NCBI GenBank assembly: GCA_963774745.1
Contig: CAVZGE010000003.1
Location: forward strand, 186,001 to 250,000
Direction: 5' to 3'
Source of the DNA: Prado023 sp963774745
Lineage (GTDB): Bacteria; Actinomycetota; Actinomycetes; S36-B12; CAIYMF01
Length of the DNA: 64,000 nt
In this document: positions 32,942 through 41,600 of the stretch, piece by piece
Numbering within the stretch: the stretch's first letter is position 1
Layout: the number at the start of each line of letters is the position of its first letter
Position numbers and translations under genes: made by a program
The notes under the pieces: model-generated
Database searches by the model: none
What the model was told of the DNA's origin: nothing
Seen by the model: the letters and a program-made list of their open reading frames with translations, nothing else

Positions 32942-35854
32942 CTACCAGCCCTCGGCGAAGGCCACCTCGAGGGCCTCGAGCAGGAAGTCGACGCCCGTGG
33001 CGTCGATGCACAGCGGTGGCTTGATCTTCAGCACGTTCATGTGGTCGCCGGTGGCCGCCATGACCACGCCCAACGAGAGCAGCCGCTCGCACAGGGCATC
33101 GGTTGCCTGCGTGGCCGGGGCCCGGGACTCCCCGTCGGTGATCAGCTCCAGGCCCAGGTACAGCCCGCGTCCGTGCACGGCCCCGGCCATCTCGTGCCGG
33201 ACGACCAGGGACTCCAGCCCCGCCCGCAGCCGCGCGCCCATCCGCTGGGCGTTGCCCATGAGGTCCTCGGCACGCAGCGCGCGCAGCGTGGCGATCGCCG
33301 CCGCAGCGCCCGCCGGCGTGCCGCCCATCGAGGCGAACAACGAGCCCTCGGCCGCGAACGACTCCGCGATCTCCTGGCTGCACACGACCGCGGACACCGG
33401 GTACCCGTTGCCCGTCGCCTTGGCCAGGCAGACGATGTCCGGGACGACGCCGTGCATCTCGAACCCCCAGAAGTGCGACCCGAGGCGGCCGTACCCGACC
33501 TGGACCTCATCGGCGATCACGACCCCGCCGGCCGCGCGAACGTCGGCGTAGACCTGCTGGAGGTAGTCACGGGGCAGCTCGATACCCCCGGCGTTGCCGT
33601 TGAGCGTCTCGCAGATGAAGGCCGCGGGGCGGCGTCCCACGTCGGCCAGTCCCACAAGGATCCGCCGGACGTCCTCGGCGTAGCGCGTCCCGGCATCGGG
33701 ACCGGTGAACGGGCCCCGGTAGGGGTTCGGCGGCTCTGCCAGGTGGATCCAGTCCGGCCGGGTCCCCAGCGCTCGCGGGTTGTCCATGAGTGCGCTGGAC
33801 ACCTCATCCGCGGCTGTGGTCCAGCCGTGATAGGCCGTGCGCAGCGCGATCGTGTCCCGTGATCCGGTGTGCACCCGGGCCAGCCGCAGGGCGAGGTCCA
33901 CGGACTCGGAGCCGCTGGACAGCAGGAACACCCGGTCCAGGGCTGGGGGCATCGTCGCCAGCAGCATCTCGGCGAACTCGACGTGCGCGGCGTAGTGGAA
34001 CCTGGAGTTCGTGTTCAGCGTGCGCAGCGCCCGGCTGACCGCATCCGCGACCGCGGGGTGGCTGTGGCCGAGCACGGCGACGTTGTTGATGCCGTCGAGG
34101 TAGACCCGACCCGAGACGTCGGCGAGGTGGTGGCGCCAGCCGCGCTCGATGCGCGGCGGGTCGGCCCAGTAGTGCTTCTGCACCGAGGCAAGGGCCGAGG
34201 CCCGCCGGCGCATCAGGTCCTCGGGGTCGGGCACGGCCGCGGGCTCCAGGCCGAGCAGCCGGCTGGGATCCGGGCACAGGTGGCGCCATAGCTCGGCCTG
34301 CGAGGCGGGTGCGTGGGTCGGTGCGGTCACGCCGGTCCGCACGACCTGGACGTGGACGTGGTCCGGCAGGGCGGGGGCCCGAGAGGTGGTCACGGCGGCG
34401 ATCGGGGCGCCGGCGGCCACCGGGACGCCCGGGGAGCACTGCGGCTCGGCCCCGGACACCAGCAGGTCCCAGCCCTCGTCACCGACGAGATGGGTCACCC
34501 ACGGCTCCCCGACGGCAAGGCGCCCCGGCCATGGCGCCACGACCCGACTGCCACGGGGGAGCAGGACGTCGACCCCCAGGTGGATGGTCGCCGGCTCCTC
34601 GAGGCTGTTGATCCGGCTGTGGTGCAGGTGCGGCTGTCCGTATCCGATGACCCCCGAGTGGGGACTCGCGGCGCCCGCAGCCGACCTGACGGCGGCGCGC
34701 ACGCGCTCCGGGTCGGTCCATGCCCCCTCGTCGAGCAGCGGCGAGGTGGTGGACAGGTCGATCGGGGTGACCGCACCGAGGTGGGGGAGCACCGTCGTGC
34801 CGGCGGGGAGCACGCGGCTCGGCGGCTCGAGCAGCCCTGCGGCGCGGTGCATCGCCAGCATCCCGAGCTCCAGGGGGAGGCTGGCGACCACCTCGAACAC
34901 GGCCCGGTCCACCGCGAGGTTGTCGTGCAGGTAGGGGTTGTCCGGCTCGCTGCGCAGCTGGTGGGCGGTGCTGACCAGGCCGACGCAGGCGCGGGCAGCG
35001 ACCATCGGCCACAGCGCCCCGACCTCGGCCCCGGACAGCGGCTGCTGGCTGAGGAACCCGGCCAGGACGTCGTGCGCCAGCCGCAGGGGGTCGCGGTGGT
35101 CCTTGACCAGCAGGGCGCAGATCGTGACTGCCGCCTCGGCCGCCCGCCACGTGTGCATCAGGTCGCCGAAGTCGATGATCCCAGCGGGGACGGGTCGCGC
35201 GTCGGGGCCGATGTCGGCGACCACGTTGAAGTCCGTGACGTCGGCGTGGATCACCTGCAGGGCCAGCCGCGGGGCAGCGGCGTCGAGCTCCTGCTGGGCC
35301 CGCGCCGAGAGGCGGCGCACGCGCTCGCCGAGGCTCGGGTCGAGGGCGGGGAGCAGGTCGGCGACCACCTGCGCCGAGCGTCGGACATCCCACGGGTTGG
35401 GCAGGTCGGCCCCGGGGTGCGCGAACCCGCCGAGGGCGGTGCAGACCTGACCCGCCAGCGCCCCGAACTGCCGTGCGGTGACCGGCGCGAAGTACGTGCG
35501 CCCGGTCATCGGCAACCCCTCGACATAGGTCAGCAGCCGCACGCTGTGCGGCGTGCCCCCCAGGTCGGCCACCTCGCGCAGGGCGCCAGTGGCCGAGGGG
35601 ACCGGTCGGGGGGTCCGGACCGCAAGGTCGGCCAGGGCCAGCATCGCGGCGTTCTGGGCGTCCAGCGACTCGTCGGGGATCGCGGTGTTGGCCACCTTGA
35701 GGACGAAGCGCGCATCTGGCGTCGTGATCAGGAAGTTGCGGTCCTGATGGCTGCCCAGATCCCGTGGCCTCGCTTCGGGCAGGCCCCAGAGGTCGGCGAC
35801 GATCCGTCGCGCATCATCGGGATCGAGGGCCGGCGCCTCCTCGCGGATGCTCAC
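32942..35854 (-). CDS. Three-domain fusion: APH-type kinase, M23-like domain, class III aminotransferase/phospholyase
   Basis: A 970-residue fusion. Residues 1-340 form an aminoglycoside-phosphotransferase-type kinase with H203-A-D205 and N210 (VIHADVTDFN) and D228 (IIDFGD). Residues about 355-510 look like an M23/LytM fold with both zinc motifs, H425-D429 (HLGVD) and H499-V-H501. Residues 550-970 are a class III PLP aminotransferase with D782 (ADEVQVGYGR) and lysine K812 (LAKATGNGYP). Stretches such as GINNVAVLGHSHP and NTNSRF match the AGXT2L1/AGXT2L2 ammonia-phospholyases. In that family a partner kinase phosphorylates an amino alcohol and the PLP enzyme removes phosphate and ammonia. So a phosphoethanolamine- or hydroxylysine-like catabolic role is likely; the substrate is inferred. 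GTG follows a leaderless TACCCT box. Confidence 0.88.
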   Translation of the reverse strand: MSIREEAPALDPDDARRIVADLWGLPEARPRDLGSHQDRNFLITTPDARFVLKVANTAIPDESLDAQNAAMLALADLAVRTPRPVPSATGALREVADLGGTPHSVRLLTYVEGLPMTGRTYFAPVTARQFGALAGQVCTALGGFAHPGADLPNPWDVRRSAQVVADLLPALDPSLGERVRRLSARAQQELDAAAPRLALQVIHADVTDFNVVADIGPDARPVPAGIIDFGDLMHTWRAAEAAVTICALLVKDHRDPLRLAHDVLAGFLSQQPLSGAEVGALWPMVAARACVGLVSTAHQLRSEPDNPYLHDNLAVDRAVFEVVASLPLELGMLAMHRAAGLLEPPSRVLPAGTTVLPHLGAVTPIDLSTTSPLLDEGAWTDPERVRAAVRSAAGAASPHSGVIGYGQPHLHHSRINSLEEPATIHLGVDVLLPRGSRVVAPWPGRLAVGEPWVTHLVGDEGWDLLVSGAEPQCSPGVPVAAGAPIAAVTTSRAPALPDHVHVQVVRTGVTAPTHAPASQAELWRHLCPDPSRLLGLEPAAVPDPEDLMRRRASALASVQKHYWADPPRIERGWRHHLADVSGRVYLDGINNVAVLGHSHPAVADAVSRALRTLNTNSRFHYAAHVEFAEMLLATMPPALDRVFLLSSGSESVDLALRLARVHTGSRDTIALRTAYHGWTTAADEVSSALMDNPRALGTRPDWIHLAEPPNPYRGPFTGPDAGTRYAEDVRRILVGLADVGRRPAAFICETLNGNAGGIELPRDYLQQVYADVRAAGGVVIADEVQVGYGRLGSHFWGFEMHGVVPDIVCLAKATGNGYPVSAVVCSQEIAESFAAEGSLFASMGGTPAGAAAAIATLRALRAEDLMGNAQRMGARLRAGLESLVVRHEMAGAVHGRGLYLGLELITDGESRAPATQATDALCERLLSLGVVMAATGDHMNVLKIKPPLCIDATGVDFLLEALEVAFAEGW

Positions 35855-35860
35855 CGGAGC

Positions 35861-35866
35861 AGGGTA
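35861..35866 (-). promoter_or_regulatory. -10 box of leaderless fusion-gene transcript (TACCCT)
   Basis: TACCCT on the minus strand ends 6 nt before the GTG at 35854. It is paired back to back with the acyltransferase promoter in a 98-nt divergent gap. Confidence 0.55.
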
Positions 35867-35939
35867 GCGCCGGGGCGCCGTGGGGGATCCTGCGTCCGGC
35901 GGGTGACGTTGGCCACTTCTGCCGACCGCGCGGGGCGGG

Positions 35940-35945
35940 TAGCGT
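35940..35945 (+). promoter_or_regulatory. -10 box of leaderless acyltransferase transcript (TAGCGT)
   Basis: TAGCGT ends 7 nt before the ATG at 35953. No Shine-Dalgarno sequence is present. Confidence 0.55.
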
Positions 35946-35952
35946 GCCAGGC

Positions 35953-37326
35953 ATGGAGCCCGGGAGCCGGGATCGCTTCATCGACCTGCTGCGCGGCGGG
36001 AGCATCGTGGCGGTGGTGGTCGGGCACTGGCTCGTGGCCGACGTCCGGTGGGCGGTCGGGGGTGGCCGGGCTGGCCGGCTGGTCGAGACCAGCTCGCTGC
36101 ACGAGGTACCGGCGATGTGGCCGCTCACGTGGCTGTTCGTGGTGATCCCGCTGTTCTTCTTCGTGGGGGGCTACGCCAACCGGCGCAGCTGGGAGGGGAC
36201 CCTGCGCCGTGGCGAGGGCTACGCAACCTTCGTCGACCGGCGCGTGCATCGGGTCCTGGCCCCGGCCGGCGTGTACATCGTGGTGACGGCGGTCCTGGGC
36301 CTGCTGCTCGACCGGTCCGGGGGGGTCGGCGTCCGGGCTCTCGGCGGGCTGTTCTACCAGCCCCTGTGGTTCCTCGGTGCCTACCTGTGCGTCGTGGCCC
36401 TCACCCCGCTGACCCTGCACCTGCACGATCGGTTCGGGGCTGGCGTGGCTCCCGTGATGCTGGTCGTGGTCGCCCTGCTCGACGTCGGTCGGTTCGCCCT
36501 CGACCTGGAGGCTGCCGGCTACCTGAACGTCCTGTTCGTCTGGTTGCTCATGCACCAGCTCGGATACCTGCAGGTCGACGGGGTCCTGACCCCGCCCGTG
36601 GCGGTGGGGATGGCACTGGGCGGGCTGGGAGTGGCTGCCCTGCTCGTGGTGGCCGGACCCCACACGGCGAGCATGGTGGGGGTGACCGACGGTCCGGTCG
36701 GCAACATGCATCCGCCGACCCTGGCGATCACGGCCCTGGGAATCGCGCAGATCGGGCTCGCGGTCGTCCTGCGCGACCCGCTGACGCGATGGCTGGAGCG
36801 GCCCCGGGCATGGGCCGCGGTCGTCGCCGTGAACCTCGTCGTGGTGAGCACCTACCTGTGGCACCAGGCAGCGCTGACGATCGCAGCCCGGCTGGTCCTG
36901 CCCCTGGGCTACCCGGACCCGCAGCCGGGGACCATCGCGTGGTGGGCCGCCCGCCTGCTGTGGTTGGTCATCCCCGGCATCGTCCTGGTGGGGATCGTGG
37001 CGCTGGTCGGCCCGGCCGAGCGCATCGCGGCCCCGTCGCGGGTCGAGCCCGGGCGCGGCACGGCCGCCGCGGCGATCGCCGGAGTCGTGCTGGTCTGCAT
37101 CGGGTTCCTCGCCCTGGCGGGGTCCTCGGCCACGGAGCCGTTCGCCCGGGGGCAGTCGCTGGGGCCGGTCACGGCCTCGCCGGCACTCGGCCTGTCGGCG
37201 ATCGCCGCTGCCGCGGCGGTGTTCTGGGCGCTGCGCCGGTTGGCTCCCGCCGTGCGCGTCGCGGAGCCCTCAGCCGGTCCGGGTCAGGACCAGCAGGGTC
37301 CCGTCGTCGGTCGTCGCCACCACTGA
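35953..37326 (+). CDS. Acyltransferase family 3 membrane protein
   Basis: A 457-residue polytopic protein of the acyltransferase 3 (OafA/NodX) family, which O-acylates sugars or other envelope molecules. It begins RDRFIDLLRGGSIVAVVVGHW, the region holding the family's catalytic-type histidine, and later has FFFVGGYANRRSW and a conserved STYLWHQ. About ten TM helices are predicted by eye. The acceptor is unknown. ATG at 35953 fits the TAGCGT box. The last 57 nt overlap the convergent dehydrogenase gene and encode an unconserved Gly/Pro tail. Confidence 0.85.
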   Translation: MEPGSRDRFIDLLRGGSIVAVVVGHWLVADVRWAVGGGRAGRLVETSSLHEVPAMWPLTWLFVVIPLFFFVGGYANRRSWEGTLRRGEGYATFVDRRVHRVLAPAGVYIVVTAVLGLLLDRSGGVGVRALGGLFYQPLWFLGAYLCVVALTPLTLHLHDRFGAGVAPVMLVVVALLDVGRFALDLEAAGYLNVLFVWLLMHQLGYLQVDGVLTPPVAVGMALGGLGVAALLVVAGPHTASMVGVTDGPVGNMHPPTLAITALGIAQIGLAVVLRDPLTRWLERPRAWAAVVAVNLVVVSTYLWHQAALTIAARLVLPLGYPDPQPGTIAWWAARLLWLVIPGIVLVGIVALVGPAERIAAPSRVEPGRGTAAAAIAGVVLVCIGFLALAGSSATEPFARGQSLGPVTASPALGLSAIAAAAAVFWALRRLAPAVRVAEPSAGPGQDQQGPVVGRRHH

Positions 37327-38442
37327 GCCATCGGCACGGACCTCGACGTCGCGGACCCGATGGCCCACCTCGAGGCGCTCGCGCTGCGTCACCTGCCCGG
37401 CGCGATCCACGCGGATCCGCCAGAAGGACTCGTCCTTGAGGGTGCCCATCAGCAGGTCCCCGCCCACCGACGTGGTCCACCCGGTCCACGACGAGGGCAC
37501 CTGGACCAGCTCCGAGGTGGCCACGCTGGGCACCCAGGAGGTCGCGGGCCTCGCGTAGCCCGCGTGCGTCCCGGTGCGTCGGGGCATGACGTAGTCGCTG
37601 GTGCCGTAGGGCTGGCCCAGGGTCACGAAGGGCCAGCCGTAGTCCCGTCCGCGCCGGATCAGGTTGAGCTCGTCACCGCCGCGCGGGCCGTGCTCGGTCT
37701 CCCACAACCGTCCGAGGCGGTCCCGGGTCAGGCCCTGGCCGTTGCGGTGGCCCTGGCTGATCCGGACGGCCGCGCGGCCCTTCTCGATCCGCAGCACGGA
37801 GCCGAGCTGCCCGCGGGCCCTGCGGTTCTCGATTCCGGGGTAGCCGAGGTCTCCGAGGGTGACGTAGGCCTGGGACTTCGTCAGGCGCACCAGCTTGCCG
37901 GACGCGTGCTGGATGTTCGCAGGTGGCACGCACGGCCTCGAGCGGAACACCCTGGCTGTCCCCAGGATCCGGGGCTGGGAACCCGGGGAGATGTCCACGC
38001 GGTTCACGGCCAGGCGCACGCACGTCCTGGCCGTCACGTACTCCGGGAAGGACACGAACAGCCGGATCCGTGCGGCCGTCGTGGACATGACCTCGATGTC
38101 GGTGGGCGCGAACCGGGCATCGTCGAGGCGCTGCGCGGGGCGGATCACCCGGCCGACCACCTGCAGGGAGCCGGTGGCCGGGTCCACCACGAGCAGCCGC
38201 GTCCCGTCGGCACCGCCGCCGAGCAGGACCCGGCCGTCGGGCAGAGCGGCCGAGGAGGGCCCGCGCGTGCCACCGCTGGAGTCGCGGACGACTGCGCCGC
38301 TGATCGGCACCCGGGCCACCTGCACCGCGCCGGCCGCGCTCGCCAGGGTGTCCGGGGCGGCGGTCGGCGCGAGCGTCACCGCCGCTGCCGTGACCACCGC
38401 CGCATTCGCGACGATGAGCGCGGGGAGCAGGAGCCGGACCAT
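37270..38442 (-). CDS. Glucose/sorbosone dehydrogenase-like (PQQ-type) beta-propeller protein
   Basis: A 390-residue protein with an N-terminal hydrophobic export or anchor segment (about 2-22). The beta-propeller has the soluble aldose sugar dehydrogenase signature GHRNGQGLTRD and TEHGPRGGDELNLIRRG followed by DYGWP. Family enzymes oxidise sugars with PQQ; whether this one binds PQQ is not clear from sequence. ATG at 38442 is chosen over 38508 because TAGCCT on the minus strand ends 7 nt before it and a signal segment follows directly. Two cysteines (RTCVRL and RPCVPP) may pair outside the cell. Confidence 0.82.
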   Translation of the reverse strand: MVRLLLPALIVANAAVVTAAAVTLAPTAAPDTLASAAGAVQVARVPISGAVVRDSSGGTRGPSSAALPDGRVLLGGGADGTRLLVVDPATGSLQVVGRVIRPAQRLDDARFAPTDIEVMSTTAARIRLFVSFPEYVTARTCVRLAVNRVDISPGSQPRILGTARVFRSRPCVPPANIQHASGKLVRLTKSQAYVTLGDLGYPGIENRRARGQLGSVLRIEKGRAAVRISQGHRNGQGLTRDRLGRLWETEHGPRGGDELNLIRRGRDYGWPFVTLGQPYGTSDYVMPRRTGTHAGYARPATSWVPSVATSELVQVPSSWTGWTTSVGGDLLMGTLKDESFWRIRVDRAGQVTQRERLEVGHRVRDVEVRADGSVVATTDDGTLLVLTRTG

Positions 38443-38449
38443 GCTCCCG

Positions 38450-38455
38450 AGGCTA
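38450..38455 (-). promoter_or_regulatory. -10 box of leaderless dehydrogenase transcript (TAGCCT)
   Basis: TAGCCT on the minus strand, 7 nt before the ATG at 38442. The intervening GGGAGC could also act as a weak ribosome-binding site. Confidence 0.5.
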
Positions 38456-38521
38456 GCCGCGCACCCGGCCCACGGCCAGTGCGGTGCGGCGGGCGCGTAC
38501 GCGCGCACGCGCCCGATGCCC

Positions 38522-38527
38522 TATCCT
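38522..38527 (+). promoter_or_regulatory. Candidate -10 box of gltBD (TATCCT)
   Basis: TATCCT predicts a start near 38534 and a 97-nt leader before gltB. No clear -35 is visible, which would suit an activator-dependent promoter. Confidence 0.45.
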
Positions 38528-38533
38528 GTCGAG

Positions 38534-38630
38534 CAGGTGGGCCAACGACGTCCCACCGACCTCAACTCCCGCACCAACCGCGTCCTCGCGGCCTGCCGGA
38601 GCAGGCCGGTGATGACGTTGAGGAGCCGAC
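38534..38630 (+). promoter_or_regulatory. Structured 5' leader of gltB that can occlude the ribosome-binding site
   Basis: Three stems can form. GGTGGG/CCCACC (38536-38541 with 38552-38557) stands at the RNA 5' end. GGCCTGC/GCAGGCC (38590-38596 with 38601-38607) has a CGGA loop. CCTCAAC/GTTGAGG (38560-38566 with 38617-38623) would bury the GAGGAG site (38620-38625) of gltB. This is an arrangement expected of translational control. It matches no riboswitch class I can name. Confidence 0.45.
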
Positions 38631-41600
38631 ATGACGCTGTTCTCCGCCGTGCCCGCCGCCACCGGCCTGTACGACCCCGCCTTCGAGCGGGATGCCTGCG
38701 GCGTGGCCTTCGTGGCCACCATGACCGGCGTGCCCAGCAACGACATCGTCGTCAAGGCGCTCACGGCGCTGCGCAACCTCGACCACCGCGGTGCATCGGG
38801 TGCCGAGCCGGACAGCGGCGACGGTGCAGGGATCCTCTTCCAGGTCCCCGACGGCTTCCTGCGGGCGGTCGTCGACTTCGAGCTGCCCGCAGCCGGTGCG
38901 TACGCGGTCGGACTGGCCTTCCTGCCCGACGACGTCGCGGCGGAGCGGCACGCCATGGCCGCCATCGACCGCATCGCTGAGGAGGAGGACCTCGTCGTCC
39001 TCGGCTGGCGCGAGGTGCCCGTCGCGGCCGACCTCGTCGGCGCCACGGCGCGGGGCACGATGCCGCGCTTCCGCCAGCTGTTCGTGGCGGCCCGGCACCG
39101 GGTCCCCGACCAGATGGCCCTCGAGCGCATGGCGTTCTGCCTGCGCAAGCGGGCCGAGCGGGAGGCCGAGGTCTACTTCGCGAGCCTCTCGAGCCGGACC
39201 CTGGTCTACAAGGGGATGCTGACCACCGGCCAGCTCGAGCCCTTCTTCCCGGACCTGTCCGACCCGCGGATCGCCAGCACCCTGGCCCTGGTGCACTCGC
39301 GGTTCTCCACCAACACCTTCCCCAGCTGGAGCCTGGCCCATCCCTACCGGCTGATCGCCCACAACGGCGAGATCAACACCGTGCGCGGCAACCGCAACTG
39401 GATGCAGGCCCGTGAGGCCCAGCTCAACTCCGAGATGATCCCCGGCGACATCCGCCGGATCCTGCCGATCTGCACGGAGGGGGCCAGCGACTCGGCGACC
39501 TTCGACGAGGTGGTCGAGCTGCTGCACATGGCCGGTCGCAGCCTGCCGCACTCGATCCTGATGATGATCCCCGAGGCGTGGGAGAACCACGACGAGATGG
39601 ACCCCGCCCGTCGGGCGTTCTACCAGTTCCACGCCAACCTCATGGAGCCCTGGGACGGCCCGGCCAACGTGAGCTTCACCGACGGCTCGGTCATCGGCGC
39701 GGTCCTGGACCGCAACGGACTTCGGCCCGGGCGCTTCTGGGTCACCGACGACGGCCTGGTGGTGCTGGGCTCCGAGGCCGGTGTCCTGGAGATCGACCCG
39801 GCGACGGTGGTGCGCAAGGGCCGGCTGCAGCCGGGCCGGATGTTCCTGGTGGACACCGTGGCCGGGCGGATCATCGAGGACGACGAGATCAAGTCCGAGC
39901 TCGCCGCCCAGGCGCCCTACGCCGACTGGCTGCGCGCCGGCATCGTGCACCTCGAGGAGCTCCCCGAGCGGGAGCACGTGGTGCACACCTCGAAGTCCGT
40001 GGCCCGCCGCCAGCAGACCTTCGGCTACACCGAGGAGGAGCTGCGCATCCTGCTGACGCCCATGGCCCGCAACGGCCTCGAGGCGTTGGGGTCCATGGGC
40101 AGCGACACGCCGATCGCCGTGCTGTCCGAGCGCCCGCGGCTGCTCTTCGACTACTTCATCCAGCTCTTCGCCCAGGTGACGAACCCGCCCCTGGATGCGA
40201 TCCGCGAGGAGATCGTCACCTCGCTGGGCAGCCACATCGGTCCGGAGGGCAACCTGCTGGAGGCCGACCCCGGCCACTGTCGCCAGGTGCTGCTGCCCTT
40301 CCCGGTGATCGACAACGACGAGCTCGCGAAGCTCGGCCAGATCAATGCCGACGGCGACGCGCCGGGCTTCTCGGGGGTCCGGGTCACCGGGCTGTACCGG
40401 GTCGCCGATGGTGGCCCGGGCCTGCGCAAGCGACTCGGGGAGATCTGCGCCGAGGTCGACCGGCACATCGCCGGCGGCAAGCGGTTCATCGTCCTGTCCG
40501 ACCGCGACTCCGACCCGGACCGTGCCCCGATCCCGTCACTGCTGCTGTGCTCGGCGGTGCACCACCACCTGGTGCGCCGCAAGACCCGCACCCAGGTCTC
40601 ACTGCTGGTGGAGGCCGGTGACGTCCGCGAGGTCCACCACGTGGCCCTGCTCATCGGGTACGGCGCCGCGGCCGTCAACCCCTACCTCGCGATGGAGTCG
40701 GTCGAGGACATGGCCCGCCGCGGGGTGATCAGCGGGATCACGCCGGAGAAGGCCGTGCGCAACCTGGTGAAGGCACTGGGCAAGGGCGTGCTGAAGGTCA
40801 TGAGCAAGATGGGCGTCTCCACGGTGGCCTCCTACCGCGGTGCCCAGATCTTCGAGGCGATCGGCCTGAGCCACGCGCTGGTCGACCAGTACTTCACCGG
40901 GACGACCTCGCGCCTGGGTGGGGTGGGCCTGACCACGATCGCTGAGGAGGTGGCCCGCCGGCACGCCAACGCGTACCCGGCCAACGGGATCGCCCCCTCG
41001 CACCGGACGCTGCCCGTGGGTGGGGAGTACCAGTGGCGCCGTGAGGGTGAGCCGCACCTGTTCGACCCGGAGACCGTGTTCCGGCTGCAGCACTCCACGC
41101 GCAGCGGGCGGATGGACGTGTTCCGGGCGTACACGGCGCGCGTCGACGACCAGTCCGAGCAGCTGATGACGCTGCGTGGGCTGTTCCGGTTCGCCGAGGG
41201 AGCGCGTCCGCCCGTGCCGCTGGAGGAGGTCGAGCCGGTCAGCGCGATCGTGAAGCGGTTCTCCACCGGCGCGATGAGCTACGGCTCGATCAGCCAGGAG
41301 GCCCACGAGACGCTGGCCGTGGCGATGAACCGGCTCGGGGCGAAGTCCAACACCGGCGAGGGCGGTGAGGATCCCGAGCGCTACGTGCCGCTGGCCAACG
41401 GGGACTCGAAGCGCTCGGCGATCAAGCAGGTCGCCTCGGGACGGTTCGGCGTCACCAGCGAGTACCTGGTCAACGCCGACGACATCCAGATCAAGATGGC
41501 CCAGGGCGCCAAGCCGGGCGAAGGCGGCCAGCTGCCCCCGCACAAGGTGTACCCGTGGGTCGCCAGGACGCGGCACTCGACGCCGGGCGTGGGGCTGATC

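Noticed and set aside
38537..38630. A GTG-started upstream ORF in the gltB leader, considered as a leader peptide
   Set aside because: The frame does not stop before gltB and runs over 300 nt into it, so it is not a typical leader peptide.
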